A stretch of 64,000 bases of DNA from Micromonospora sp. HK10. GTDB lineage: Bacteria > Actinomycetota > Actinomycetes > Mycobacteriales > Micromonosporaceae. Location: contig NZ_KQ058852.1 of NCBI RefSeq assembly GCF_000982955.1, positions 56,675 through 120,674 on the forward strand. Direction: 5' to 3'. Under the pieces are notes generated by a model. It was not told the DNA's origin. It ran no database searches and saw only the letters and a list, made by a program, of their open reading frames with translations. Positions 44,192 through 52,482 of this stretch are shown here, one piece after another. Position 1 is the stretch's first letter; every line of letters starts with the position of its first letter. Made by a program: the position numbers and the translations under genes.

Positions 44192-45538
44192 TCAGCCCAC
44201 CGCCGCGAAGCCGGGCAGCCAGCGCTCCAGGATCGCCCGGTAGGGCGCCTTCGCCTCCAACTGGCAGAGCACCCCGATCGAGCCCAGCGTCACCCGGTGG
44301 ATCATCAGGTACGACGGGGGCAGGTTGAGCTGGCGGCTCAGCTGGAAGGCGGGCGAGCGAGGGCTGGCCAGCCGGGTCGCCTCGGCGCGCAGCCAGGCCC
44401 GGGTGAACCGGAACTCGGGCTCGGCGACCGGCGCCAACATCGGTTGCAGGTACTGCAGCAGTGCCGGCGCGTCGATCGGCTCGGTCTGGCTGACGAAGCC
44501 CTCCTCGCGCAGCCCGGCCACCACCCCGTCCGCGTCGCCCCGGATCGCCAGCGCGGCGATCCGGCCGATCGGCTCGGGCGTGCCCTCCGGCATCCGGGCC
44601 ACCGCGCCGAAGTCGATCACGCCGAGCCGCCCGTCCGGCAGCAACCGGAAGTTACCTGGGTGCGGGTCGGCGTGCAGCAGCCCGGCCCGCATCGGCGCGG
44701 AGAGGTGCAGCTCGGCCATGAGCAGGCCGGCCCGGTCGCGCTGCTCCTCGGTGCCCTCCCGGATGATCTCCGACAGCGGGGTGCCGGTCACCCATTCGGT
44801 GATCAGCACCCGGGGCGAGGCGTCCAGCACCTCGGGGATGTAGATGTCCGGGTCGTCGGCGTACGCGGCCGCGAAGGCCCGCTGCGACTCGGCCTCCAGC
44901 TCGTAGTCCAGCTCCTCGGTGATCCGCTCACGCAGCTCGACCAGGAGCGGCTTGACGTCCAGCCCGGGCTGGATCGCCCGGAACATCCCACCCAGCCGGG
45001 AGAGCTGCTTCAGGTCGGCGAGGAGCGCGTCGCCGGCGCCCGGGTACTGGATCTTCACGGCCACGTCCCGGTGGCGTGGGCCGCCGTTCGGCCCGTACCC
45101 CGGATCCCGCCAGACCGCGCGGTGCACCTGGCCGATGCTGGCCGCGGCGGCCGGGGTGTCGTCGAACTCCACGAACCGGTCCCGCCAGTCCGGCCCGAGC
45201 TGCTCGACCAGCACCTTGTGCACGGTGGCGACGGGCAGCGGCGGGGCGGCCTCCTGGAGCTTGGTGAGGGCCTGCCGGTAGGGGGCCGCGATCTCCTCCG
45301 GTAGCGCCGCCTCGAACACCGACAGCGCCTGGCCGAACTTCATCGCACCGCCCTTGAGCTGGCCGAGCACGCTGAACAGCTGCTCGGCGGTGCGTTGCTG
45401 GATCTCGGCGGAGATGACGTCGGACGCGAGGCCGGTGACCCGCTTGCCCATGCCGAGGACGGTCCGACCGGCGAAGCCGAGCGGCAGAGCGGCGAGCTTG
45501 GCGGTCCGGGACACGGCGCGGCGCGGGATGTCGGTCAC
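44192..45538 (-). CDS. ABC1/AarF (UbiB-like) atypical kinase family protein
   Basis: A 448-residue protein. The family-specific KxGQ segment is LKGGAMKFGQALS; AAASIGQVHRA replaces the glycine loop; VAVKIQYPG carries the ATP lysine; HADPHPGNFRLL and GVIDFGAVA give the catalytic and metal-binding Asp. In mitochondria and proteobacteria relatives act in ubiquinone synthesis or lipid homeostasis; the actinobacterial role is unclear. GTG 45538 overlaps the ThiF-like stop as GTGA. Confidence 0.88.
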   Translation of the reverse strand: MTDIPRRAVSRTAKLAALPLGFAGRTVLGMGKRVTGLASDVISAEIQQRTAEQLFSVLGQLKGGAMKFGQALSVFEAALPEEIAAPYRQALTKLQEAAPPLPVATVHKVLVEQLGPDWRDRFVEFDDTPAAAASIGQVHRAVWRDPGYGPNGGPRHRDVAVKIQYPGAGDALLADLKQLSRLGGMFRAIQPGLDVKPLLVELRERITEELDYELEAESQRAFAAAYADDPDIYIPEVLDASPRVLITEWVTGTPLSEIIREGTEEQRDRAGLLMAELHLSAPMRAGLLHADPHPGNFRLLPDGRLGVIDFGAVARMPEGTPEPIGRIAALAIRGDADGVVAGLREEGFVSQTEPIDAPALLQYLQPMLAPVAEPEFRFTRAWLRAEATRLASPRSPAFQLSRQLNLPPSYLMIHRVTLGSIGVLCQLEAKAPYRAILERWLPGFAAVG

Positions 45539-46662
45539 TTGGCCATTGTTACCGACTCGGAGGGCCCGCCGGTGGTCCGAAGCCGGAGCGGGTGGGGGCG
45601 GCCCGGGATCGGGCGACGCCCGGAGCACCGGCAGGAGGGGTGCGGCGGCCAGCGGCGGTGCCGGAACCGGCCGGCACCGATGATCTCCACCGCGCTGCCG
45701 AGGGTCTCCGGGACACCGCCGTCGAGGTGGGCCAGCGCCTCCCCGGCCGCGCACGCCACGGCCGCCAGCCGGATGCTGACGGCGCAGTCCGGGTCGGTGT
45801 CGTCGGATGCCAGCTGGGCGGCGAGCGCCGGCCAGTCCGGGTCGCGGTCGACCCGGTGCAGGTCCAGGCAGTTCAGGCAGGGGCCGACCGGCGGCCGGAC
45901 CAGCGGACCGACCACCGGCACGCCGCCGCGCAGGTCCACCAGGAGGTGCGGCTGGCGGCGCTGGGCGTACCCGGTGGCGAGCAGACCGGCCGGCCGGTCC
46001 ATGCCGAGCTGCACCACCAGGTCGACCCGGCCGCGACGGACCGCCCCGGTCCCGGTGCCCGGCGCGCAGCGGACCAGCGCGTCCCGGATCGCCGCGGCCA
46101 GCGGTCGGCCGACCTCGGCCGCGGTGAGGCCGGTCCCGATCAGGTCGGCCGGACGGACCGGGCCCGCCAGCGCCGCCGCCACGTGCCCCACGCCGGCCTG
46201 GGCCAGCGCCACGGCGATCGCCCCGCCGCCCCGGCCGGTGCCGGTGACCAGCACCCGGGCGGCCCGCCGCCGGCGGATGACCTGGGCCGGTGTGCCGGGC
46301 GGCGGGGCCACCGCGAGGGCCAGTGCGGCCGCCTCCCCGGCGAGCCGGGCGCGGACCGGCCCGGCCAGGTCGCGGGGGAGCAGGCTGTGCGCGGGTACGA
46401 CGAGGCCGGCGGCCCGGAGCGTGTCGAGCAGGACGCGGGCCTCGTCCGGCGCCACCTGGACGGCGGCCGCGGCGGCGAGGACGGCCCGTTCGCTGCGGGT
46501 GCCGTCGAGCAGGTCGAGCAGCCGGGCGGCCCGGGGGTTGGCCACCTCCAGCAGTACCGCCCGGCCGGGCTCGATCCCCAGTTGGAGGGTGTGCCGGTCC
46601 CGCCAGAGGAGGGTGAGGCCGGGGAGCAGGACCGGGCGGGGCAGGGGAACGGGGTGTGGCAT
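45535..46662 (-). CDS. ThiF/E1-like protein (TOMM cyclodehydratase-associated type)
   Basis: A 375-residue protein. An N-terminal winged-helix-like part (LLEVANPRAARLLDLLDGTRSERAVLAAA) precedes a Rossmann core with VLVTGTGRGGGAIAVALAQAGVGHV and VGPCLNCLDLHRVDRDPDWP. This resembles the leader-peptide-binding E1-like proteins of azole-peptide clusters, but no precursor or dehydrogenase is near, and the gene is coupled to an ABC1 kinase as in mycobacteria. The ATG at 46662 follows a -10-like AACGAT. Confidence 0.75.
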   Translation of the reverse strand: MPHPVPLPRPVLLPGLTLLWRDRHTLQLGIEPGRAVLLEVANPRAARLLDLLDGTRSERAVLAAAAAVQVAPDEARVLLDTLRAAGLVVPAHSLLPRDLAGPVRARLAGEAAALALAVAPPPGTPAQVIRRRRAARVLVTGTGRGGGAIAVALAQAGVGHVAAALAGPVRPADLIGTGLTAAEVGRPLAAAIRDALVRCAPGTGTGAVRRGRVDLVVQLGMDRPAGLLATGYAQRRQPHLLVDLRGGVPVVGPLVRPPVGPCLNCLDLHRVDRDPDWPALAAQLASDDTDPDCAVSIRLAAVACAAGEALAHLDGGVPETLGSAVEIIGAGRFRHRRWPPHPSCRCSGRRPIPGRPHPLRLRTTGGPSESVTMAK

Positions 46663-46669
46663 ACCACGG

Positions 46670-46676
46670 ATCGTTA
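46670..46676 (-). promoter_or_regulatory. -10-like box of leaderless ThiF-ABC1 operon
   Basis: Complement reads TAACGAT, 7 nt before ATG 46662; no Shine-Dalgarno lies between. Confidence 0.4.
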
Positions 46677-46701
46677 CCGTGTCCACGCTCTCCGTCGATC
46701 G

Positions 46702-46764
46702 TTGTCCACAGGTGCGCCGGGCTGTATCCAGGGTTGTCCACAGGACTGACCCGGGTTTTCCACA
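46702..46764 (+). other. cluster of three DnaA-box-like sites
   Basis: TTGTCCACA at 46702-46710 and 46734-46742 (both identical to the preferred Streptomyces DnaA box) and TTTTCCACA at 46756-46764, all in one orientation, in the gap upstream of the ThiF-ABC1 operon. A weaker GTGTCCACG is at about 46679. No dnaA, dnaN or AT-rich unwinding region is present. Confidence 0.6.
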
Positions 46765-46815
46765 ACCGGGCGGTAACTCTGTCGGTCAGCCGACAGTCAG
46801 CACCCCGGGACACGC

Positions 46816-46851
46816 CGCGGGGAGGGTGACCCGACGGCCACCCTCCCCGCG
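46816..46851 (-). terminator. hairpin after the zinc-ribbon gene
   Basis: CGCGGGGAGGGTG (46816-46828) pairs perfectly with CACCCTCCCCGCG (46839-46851), 13 bp, just past the stop. Confidence 0.7.
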
Positions 46852-46864
46852 CGACCCGTACGGG

Positions 46865-47032
46865 TCAGACCTTGGCCTTGCCGAGAATGCGGTTCACTGT
46901 TGTGCCGCAGACCGGGCACTTGCCCTTGGCCATGTTCATGCCGGTCTTCGAGACCTCCACGTGCCCCTCGAAGTCCCGCTTCTCCTTGCACTTGACGCAG
47001 TAACCGTTGTAGGTCTGGGCCTGGTCGGCCAC
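46865..47032 (-). CDS. DUF5679 small zinc-ribbon protein
   Basis: A 55-residue protein with two CxxC pairs (YCVKCKEKR and KCPVCGTTVNR) that should bind one zinc. GTG 47032 has GAGGG upstream, giving MADQAQTYNGYCVKC. Widely conserved in actinobacteria; function unknown. Confidence 0.85.
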   Translation of the reverse strand: MADQAQTYNGYCVKCKEKRDFEGHVEVSKTGMNMAKGKCPVCGTTVNRILGKAKV

Positions 47033-47522
47033 GGTAGCCCTCCTCGTCTCGTCCGCCGGGCACGCCGTCCCGGCGGTTTCCCTGCGGCGGGCCACGCGAG
47101 GCACCGGCGCCGGGGGGTTCGCGGTCACGCTCGTGACCGCTGGTTGGCGGACCCTACCCAGGTCTGGGCGAATCCATGTCAGCTGTGCGCCGACTCTGTG
47201 AGTTAGTCGACGTCTGGAAAGTCTGCACGCCGACTTAGGTCGGATAAGTGAGTTTGGCGGGGACACGCCGGGTGAATACGCTCAGATCCCCCTTCGGGCC
47301 GCCCCCGCGTAGCGGCCCGTCCGTAGATCACCTAACGTGTGCGGGGCCCGCAGGTGACGGCCGGAAGGGCCCGACGGGTCGCCCGCAAAGAAATTTTTCA
47401 GGACTCCTGACGACCAACCCCCATTTTCCGGGCGCGTGTCGTCGTGTTGACTCTTGCGGACCCCTGGTCACCACGCAGTAGCTTTCCCTCGTGACAGTCA
47501 TTCGAGGCTGCGCGGACCGGTG
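47033..47522. other. 490-nt divergent intergenic region
   Basis: Promoters for the zinc-ribbon and metallopeptidase genes must lie here. Visible: two related GCCGACT..GTGAG-like segments (about 47187-47255), a short AT-rich patch with the palindrome TCAGGA-C-TCCTGA (47398-47410), and no credible ORF. Confidence 0.45.
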
Positions 47523-48053
47523 ATGGCCGGGACGCGGAAGCCCGTCGTCGAGGTACGGCGCAGCCAGCGCCGGCGACGCACGGTGTCCGCGTACCGGGAC
47601 GGGGAACGGGTCGTCGTGCTCATCCCCGACCAGTTCTCCCGGGCCGAGGAGAGCGAGTGGGTCGACCGGATGCTCGCCCGGCTCGCCGCCCGCGAAGGCC
47701 GGCTGGCCCGCTCCGACGCCGAGCTGCTGACCCGGGCCAACCGGCTGATCAACCTCTACCTGTCCGAGTACGGTGCGGCCGCCGCCCCGGCCAGCGTCCG
47801 CTGGGTCACCAACCAGAACGGCCGGTGGGGCTCCTGCACCCCGGCCGACCGCACCATCCGGATCTCCCACCGGATCCAGGACATGCCCGACTGGGTGATC
47901 GACTACGTGCTCCTGCACGAGCTGGCGCACCTCATCGTGCCCAGCCACAACGCCTCGTTCTGGGCCCTGGTCGGCCGCTACCCCAAGAGCGAGCGGGCCC
48001 GCGGCTACCTGGAGGGCGTCGCCGCGGCGTCCGGCGTGCCCCTGACTGACTGA
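47523..48053 (+). CDS. YgjP-type (M48-like, DUF45) metallopeptidase
   Basis: A 176-residue protein. The zinc motif is HELAH (in VLLHELAHLIVPSHNASFW) with the preceding NQNGRWGSCTPADRTIRIS, both diagnostic of the YgjP/DUF45 family. ATG 47523 begins MAGTRKPVVEVRRSQRRRRT. Cytoplasmic; substrates unknown. Confidence 0.88.
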   Translation: MAGTRKPVVEVRRSQRRRRTVSAYRDGERVVVLIPDQFSRAEESEWVDRMLARLAAREGRLARSDAELLTRANRLINLYLSEYGAAAAPASVRWVTNQNGRWGSCTPADRTIRISHRIQDMPDWVIDYVLLHELAHLIVPSHNASFWALVGRYPKSERARGYLEGVAAASGVPLTD

Positions 48054-48195
48054 CCCGCCTGCCGTTCCTCCGGGCGGCCGCAAGGCCCGGCGTTCGACAT
48101 GGTGCTGCCGCACCGGTGGCCTACGGCGGCGAATCACCCGGCGCGCCATCGGGCGAGCGCTTACGGTCCCCGCAACCCGGCGTTGTCGTGGCGCG

Positions 48196-48375
48196 GCCGG
48201 GCGGCGTGGGGTCGGGCGGCGTGGGGTCGGGCGTCGTGCGGTCGGGCGGCGTGGGGTCGGGCGGCGTGGGGTCGGGCGGCGTGGGGTCGGGCGTCGTGGG
48301 GTCGGGCGTCGTGCGGTGTGCGGTCGGGCGGTGTGCGGTCGGGCGGTGTGCGGTCGGGCGGTGTGCGGTCGGGTG
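48196..48375. repeat. 15-bp minisatellite, 12 units
   Basis: Exactly 180 bp in 15-bp units, first type GTCGGGCGGCGTGGG (to 48315), then type GTGTGCGGTCGGGCG (48316-48375). No spacers between units, so not a CRISPR. G-runs on this strand could form quadruplexes. Confidence 0.9.
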
Positions 48376-48610
48376 GTGCGGTGGGCCGGCGGGCACCGGC
48401 CTCGCGTCCGGCGTCGTCGTGGCGGCCGTGCGGCGCGCGACCAGGGGTGCGACGACCGGCGCGCGATCGGCCCGCGGTCGGCCGGTGCGCGATCAGGGGT
48501 GCGGCGGGTCGGCGGGCGCTGGCCCCGGCGAGGTCCGACGTGACTTCGCGGACCGCTACTGACCTGATGTCGTTAATGACTCGCGCGGTGATCCGTTTCC
48601 GCCATCAAGT

Positions 48611-48889
48611 CTGTAGCGGCGGCCAGGCGGGTTGGGGTGCGTGCGGGTTGGCTGGTGGCCAGGCGGGCAGCGCGGTCGGGCGGGTGGCGGTCAGGCGGGT
48701 TGGGGTGCGTGCGGGTTGGCTGGCGGTCAGGCGGGCAGCGCGGTCAGGCGGGCAGCGCGGTCGGGCGGGTGGCGGTCAGGCGGGCAGCGCGGTCGGGCGG
48801 GCTGGCTGGCGGTCAGGCGGTCAGGCGGGCAGCGCGGTCGGGCGGGCTGGCCGGCGGTCAGGCGGTCAGGCGGGCAGCGCGGTCCGAAC
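48611..48889. repeat. G-rich complex minisatellite
   Basis: Imperfect higher-order repeat of GGCGGTCAGGCGGGCAGCGC-like and GGTTGGGGTGCGTGCG-like units in about 280 bp. On the minus strand it reads as repeated CGCCTGACCGC and CGCCCGACCGCGCTG, the same words as the repeat at 59.9 kb. I see no gene in it. The whole gap 48054-49105 is non-coding. Confidence 0.85.
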
Positions 48890-48897
48890 GCGCCTCG

Positions 48898-48948
48898 GTG
48901 GAACGCCATGGAGGTCAACGGCGCGTTTTGACCGCCATAGCGTTCCAC
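48898..48948. repeat. near-perfect 21-bp inverted repeat
   Basis: Arm 48898-48918 starts GTGGAACGCCATGG; arm 48928-48948 is its reverse complement with two mismatches; loop 9 nt. It closes the second minisatellite. Confidence 0.8.
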
Positions 48949-49093
48949 TCGGCTGGCTTAGGGGTGGCTCGGGGCGACTAACACGTGCGGCCGGGGCGTC
49001 GGAAGCCGCCATCCGTCGGCCGGCGCCCGGTGGTGTCCGGGGCCGGTTACGTCGGCCGGGGGCGGGTGCGCCGGGGTGGAGCAGGTGACGGGC

Positions 49094-49099
49094 TAGGGT
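49094..49099 (+). promoter_or_regulatory. -10 box of leaderless hypothetical gene
   Basis: TAGGGT ends 6 nt before GTG 49106. Confidence 0.45.
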
Positions 49100-49105
49100 C
49101 GACGG

Positions 49106-49969
49106 GTGGCCCGACGCGTGGTGGTGGCATTGCTCGCTCCGGTGGCCTGGACGCCGCCCGGCATCGACCCGGCCCGGTGGCGCACCGCGCTCGCCGAGGA
49201 CGTCGTGGACCTGCTCGCCACGCTCAACGAGGTGGAGACCGCGGTCGCGGTGACGCCGGCGGACCGGTGGCTGGCCGACGCCGTGGTCTGGCCGGGCACC
49301 GCCGTGTACGAGGTGCCCGAGCCGACCGCCGACGCCGTCCTCGCTGCCCTGCCCGCCGCGCCACCCGCACCCGCGAACGCCGCGCCGGCTGAGGGTGCCC
49401 CGCCAACCGGGCCCATTGAGCCGACCGGGAGTGCCGCGTCGATCGGGGGCGCCCCAACCGGGCCCGCTGGGCCGACCGGGGGCGCCGCGTCGATCGGGGG
49501 CGCCCCAACCGGGCCTGCTGCGCCGACCGGGGGTGCCGCGTCGACCGGGGACGCCCCAACCGGGCGCGCTGGGCCGACCGGGGGTGCCGCGTCGGCCGGA
49601 GGTCCCGGGCTGGGCGGGTACGACCAGGCGGCCGTGGTGGTCGCGGACGCGCCCCACGTACCCGGGCTCGTTCTGGGCAAGCTGCTCCGGCCGCTCAGCA
49701 GCCGCCCGGTCGCGGTCGCTCCGGTCGAGGGGGACGGGCCGGGACTGCTCGGGGTGGCCGCCCGGCTGCCCGTGCCGGACTGGCTGCCGGCGCTGCACCT
49801 GGACACGGCGACGCCGGCCCAGGTGCGGGCGGCCGCCCCCGGGCCGGGGGACGTGGCGGTCACCGCGGGCTGGCGCCGGCTGCGCGGTCCGGGTGACCTG
49901 GGCAGCCTCGACCCGGCCGTCGAGGGCTGGGACGCCACCCGGGCGCTCCTCTCCGGCCGACCCGGCTGA
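49106..49969 (+). CDS. hypothetical protein with a 17-residue tandem repeat insert
   Basis: A 287-residue protein. Two conserved-looking halves (MARRVVVALLAPVAWTPPGI and DQAAVVVADAPHVPGLVLGK onward) resemble a split nucleotidyltransferase/GT-A-like fold of the CofC or TIGR04282 kind, a weak impression only. Between them residues 100-167 are four copies of PTGPAGPTGGAASIGGA (51 bp each), collagen-like in composition. The repeat probably is a flexible loop. Convergent with the DUF2342 protease gene. Confidence 0.65.
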   Translation: MARRVVVALLAPVAWTPPGIDPARWRTALAEDVVDLLATLNEVETAVAVTPADRWLADAVVWPGTAVYEVPEPTADAVLAALPAAPPAPANAAPAEGAPPTGPIEPTGSAASIGGAPTGPAGPTGGAASIGGAPTGPAAPTGGAASTGDAPTGRAGPTGGAASAGGPGLGGYDQAAVVVADAPHVPGLVLGKLLRPLSSRPVAVAPVEGDGPGLLGVAARLPVPDWLPALHLDTATPAQVRAAAPGPGDVAVTAGWRRLRGPGDLGSLDPAVEGWDATRALLSGRPG

Positions 49970-49975
49970 CGCGCG

Positions 49976-50001
49976 GGCCCGCACGAGTACTCGTGCGGGC
50001 C
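49976..50001. terminator. perfect palindrome between convergent genes
   Basis: GGCCCGCACGAG (49976-49987), TA, CTCGTGCGGGCC (49990-50001). Confidence 0.7.
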
Positions 50002-50016
50002 TCGCGGTGGGTCGGG

Positions 50017-51288
50017 TCAGGACTTGTCGTCGTCCTCGCCGGGGGTCTGCTCCTCCGGGGCGCCGGGGGCGGAGAAGTCGAAGGAGGCCAGCTCGTCGTC
50101 GAGATCGGCGCTGGTCGCCGCGAACGCCTCCGGGTTGGCGAAGTCGTCGTCGGAGGGGAGCAGGTCGGGGTGGCCCCAGACGGCGTCCCGGCCGGCGATC
50201 CCGCGCTGCTCGGTCAGCGCCGCCCAGAGCACCGTGGCCTCGCGCAGCCGGCGGGGCCGCAGCTCCAGCCCGACCAGGGCGGCGAAGGTCTGCTCGGCCG
50301 GTCCGCCGGCGGCCCGGCGGCGGCGGAACGCCTCGCCGAGGCGTACCACGTTGGGCAGGCGGTCACCGGCGGCGCTGTCGACGACGTGGCAGACCCAGCC
50401 CTCGACCAGCGCGAGCACGGTCTCCAGGCGGGCCAGCGAGGCCTTCTGCGCGGGAGTGTCCTCGGGCGTGAAGATGCCCTCCAGGGCGATCGCCTGCATC
50501 GACTCCGGGTCGGTCGGGTCGACCCGGCCCATCGCCTCCTCGATCGCCTCCCGGTTGACCCGGATGCCGGCGGCGTAGTTCTCCACCGCCGTCAGCACGT
50601 GCCCGCGCAGCCACGGCACGTGCTGGAACAGCCGCTGGTGGGCGGCCTCGCGCAGGGCCACGTAGAGGCGTACCTCGTCCTCCGGCAGCTCCAGGCCCTC
50701 GCCGTACGCCTTGATGTTGGCGGGGACGAGCGCGGCGGTGCCGGCCGGGCCGAGCGGCAGGCCGATGTCGCCGGCGGAGAGCACCTCGGCGGCGAGCGAG
50801 CCGAGCGCCTGGCCGAGCTGGCCGCCGAAGAGCGCGCCGCCCAGCGTGGCGACCATCGACTGCATCGGGCCGAGCTGGGCGCGCGCCTCCGGTGGCACCA
50901 GGTCGCCCATCGCGCCGACCATCCGGCTGGCCACCGGGTCGCAGAGCTTGCGCCACACGTCGAGGGTCTTGTAGATCCACTCGTTGCGGTTCCAGGCGAC
51001 CGACGTCCGGATGCCGGAGGGCCACGAGGTGGCCGGCTCCAGCCAGAGGTCGGCGATGCGCAGCGCCTCCTCCACCGCGTTGCGTTCGAACGGCGAGACC
51101 GCCGGGTCGCCGGCGGCGGCGAGCTGGCTGGCGGCCACCTGGCGGGCGAGGTCCCAGTTGACCGGTCCGCTGCCCGGCGCGGAGAGCAGGTGCTGCAACT
51201 GCGACATGAACTGCTGCATCGCCGCGGGGTCGTTGGGGTCTGGTGGTTGACCACCCGGGAGCGCGAAGCCGAACGGAATATCAGGCAC
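50017..51288 (-). CDS. DUF2342-type zinc-dependent metalloprotease
   Basis: A 423-residue protein. The family motif REAAHQRLFQHVPWLRGHV (about 212-230) stands in place of a standard HExxH, and ALVEGWVCHVVD follows about 90 residues later. MPDIPFGFALPGGQPPDPND is the usual N-terminus and the acidic tail SFDFSAPGAPEEQTPGEDDD is typical. Mycobacteria have this gene beside the PDZ-Lon protein, as here (divergent, 115 nt). GTG 51288 follows a -10 box. Confidence 0.85.
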   Translation of the reverse strand: MPDIPFGFALPGGQPPDPNDPAAMQQFMSQLQHLLSAPGSGPVNWDLARQVAASQLAAAGDPAVSPFERNAVEEALRIADLWLEPATSWPSGIRTSVAWNRNEWIYKTLDVWRKLCDPVASRMVGAMGDLVPPEARAQLGPMQSMVATLGGALFGGQLGQALGSLAAEVLSAGDIGLPLGPAGTAALVPANIKAYGEGLELPEDEVRLYVALREAAHQRLFQHVPWLRGHVLTAVENYAAGIRVNREAIEEAMGRVDPTDPESMQAIALEGIFTPEDTPAQKASLARLETVLALVEGWVCHVVDSAAGDRLPNVVRLGEAFRRRRAAGGPAEQTFAALVGLELRPRRLREATVLWAALTEQRGIAGRDAVWGHPDLLPSDDDFANPEAFAATSADLDDELASFDFSAPGAPEEQTPGEDDDKS

Positions 51289-51295
51289 GACGTCT

Positions 51296-51301
51296 ACGGT
51301 A
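51296..51301 (-). promoter_or_regulatory. -10 box of leaderless DUF2342 gene
   Basis: Complement TACCGT ends 7 nt before GTG 51288. Confidence 0.45.
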
Positions 51302-51390
51302 CGCGCGCGGGACCGCAGGTCGTGCCCACCGCCGTTGCGCTGAGGGCGAAGCGCCGCGGTCACCGCGCCGGACATCACACCCGCTATCGG

Positions 51391-51396
51391 TACGCT
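51391..51396 (+). promoter_or_regulatory. -10 box of leaderless PDZ-Lon gene
   Basis: TACGCT ends 7 nt before ATG 51404. Confidence 0.45.
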
Positions 51397-51403
51397 CTGC
51401 CGC

Positions 51404-52417
51404 ATGAGACGTCGCGGCCTGACCGTCCTGCTCGGTGCTCTGCTCACCGCCCTGCTCAGCGTCGGGGTGCTCAGCGTGCCGATCCCGTACGTGGTGCTCG
51501 GTCCCGGCCCGACGGTCAACACCCTCGGCAGTGCCGACGGCAAGGAGATCATCCAGGTCAGCGGTCGCTCGACGTCCACCTCCGCGGGCCAGCTGCGGCT
51601 CACCACGGTCGGCGTGCAGCCCACGGTCCGGCTCCGCTCGGCGCTGGCCGGCTGGTTCTCGGCCGACGAGGCGGTGGTGCCGCGCGAGCTGGTCTACCCG
51701 CCGGGCGAGTCGCAGGAGGAGGTCGAGAAGCGCAACGCCGAGGACTTCCAGAACTCGCAGACCAGCGCGGAGACGGCCGCCCTGCGGGAACTGGGCTTCC
51801 CGATCCGGGTGCTGGTGAAGGCGGTCACCCCGGGCGGGCCCTCGGCCGACGTGCTCAAACCCAACGACGTGATCACCTCGGTCGACGGTCAGCAGGTGAC
51901 CAGCGCGGCCCGGCTCACCGAGCTGGTCCGGGCCAAGCCGGCCGGCACCGCGCTGACCATCGGCTACACCCGCGCCGACGCGCCGGCCACCGCCACGGTG
52001 ACCACCCGGGAGCAGGACGGCCGGCCGCGCATCGGCATCGAGATCGACCAGCAGCAGCCGCACCCGTTCACCTTGAAGATCGACCTGGGGGACATCGGCG
52101 GGCCGAGCGCCGGGCTGATGTTCGCCCTGGGCATCATCGACAAGCTGGAGCCGGCCGACCTCACCGGCGGCAAGATCATCGCGGGTACCGGAACCATCGA
52201 CGACGAGGGCCGGGTGGGCCCGATCGGCGGCATCGCGCAGAAGCTGGTCGGTGCCAAGGAGGCGGGGGCGAAGGTGTTCCTGGTGCCGGCCGACAACTGC
52301 GCCGAGGCGGTCCGCAACCCGCAGCCCGGCCTGCCGCTGCTCCGGGTGGCCTCGCTCGACGACGCGCTCAAGGCGCTGGAGACGCTGCGCGCCGGGGGGC
52401 AGCCGACCCGCTGCTGA
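51404..52417 (+). CDS. membrane-anchored PDZ / Lon-type (S16) serine protease, YlbL-like
   Basis: A 337-residue protein: one N-terminal transmembrane anchor (GLTVLLGALLTALLSVGVLS, about 5-24), a PDZ domain (VKAVTPGGPSADVLKPNDVITSVDGQQV, about 141-168), and a Lon protease domain. The catalytic Ser is in GGPSAGLMFALG and the Lys in IGGIAQKLVGAKEAGAKVFLVP. It acts outside the membrane on envelope substrates; B. subtilis YlbL is the nearest named relative I know. Confidence 0.9.
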   Translation: MRRRGLTVLLGALLTALLSVGVLSVPIPYVVLGPGPTVNTLGSADGKEIIQVSGRSTSTSAGQLRLTTVGVQPTVRLRSALAGWFSADEAVVPRELVYPPGESQEEVEKRNAEDFQNSQTSAETAALRELGFPIRVLVKAVTPGGPSADVLKPNDVITSVDGQQVTSAARLTELVRAKPAGTALTIGYTRADAPATATVTTREQDGRPRIGIEIDQQQPHPFTLKIDLGDIGGPSAGLMFALGIIDKLEPADLTGGKIIAGTGTIDDEGRVGPIGGIAQKLVGAKEAGAKVFLVPADNCAEAVRNPQPGLPLLRVASLDDALKALETLRAGGQPTRC

Positions 52418-52466
52418 GCCGGGCCGCAGCGGTCGCCGGACGATCGTGACGTGACCTTGACCCGAG

Positions 52467-52482
52467 GTGTTCAGGAACACCC
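52467..52482. promoter_or_regulatory. palindrome in the UPF0182 promoter region
   Basis: GGTGTTC-AG-GAACACC (52467-52482) lies between a TTGACC (52457-52462) and TACTCT (52485-52490). The 22-nt spacing is too long for a usual -35/-10 pair, so it may be an operator with an extended -10. Confidence 0.4.

Noticed and set aside
45535..46662. TOMM/azole peptide biosynthetic cluster around the ThiF-like gene
   Set aside because: No precursor peptide, YcaO protein or dehydrogenase is nearby, and the ThiF-ABC1 pair is a conserved housekeeping arrangement.
46702..46764. Chromosomal replication origin
   Set aside because: Only three good DnaA boxes, no dnaA/dnaN/gyrB neighbours and no AT-rich region.
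48196..48889. CRISPR array
   Set aside because: Units are contiguous with no unique spacers and no cas genes are in the window.
48099..49088. Open frames over the minisatellites (GRAAW-type and PDPTP-type pentapeptide repeats)
   Set aside because: They exist in several frames on both strands because 15 bp is a multiple of three; no ribosome binding site or conserved flank supports any of them.
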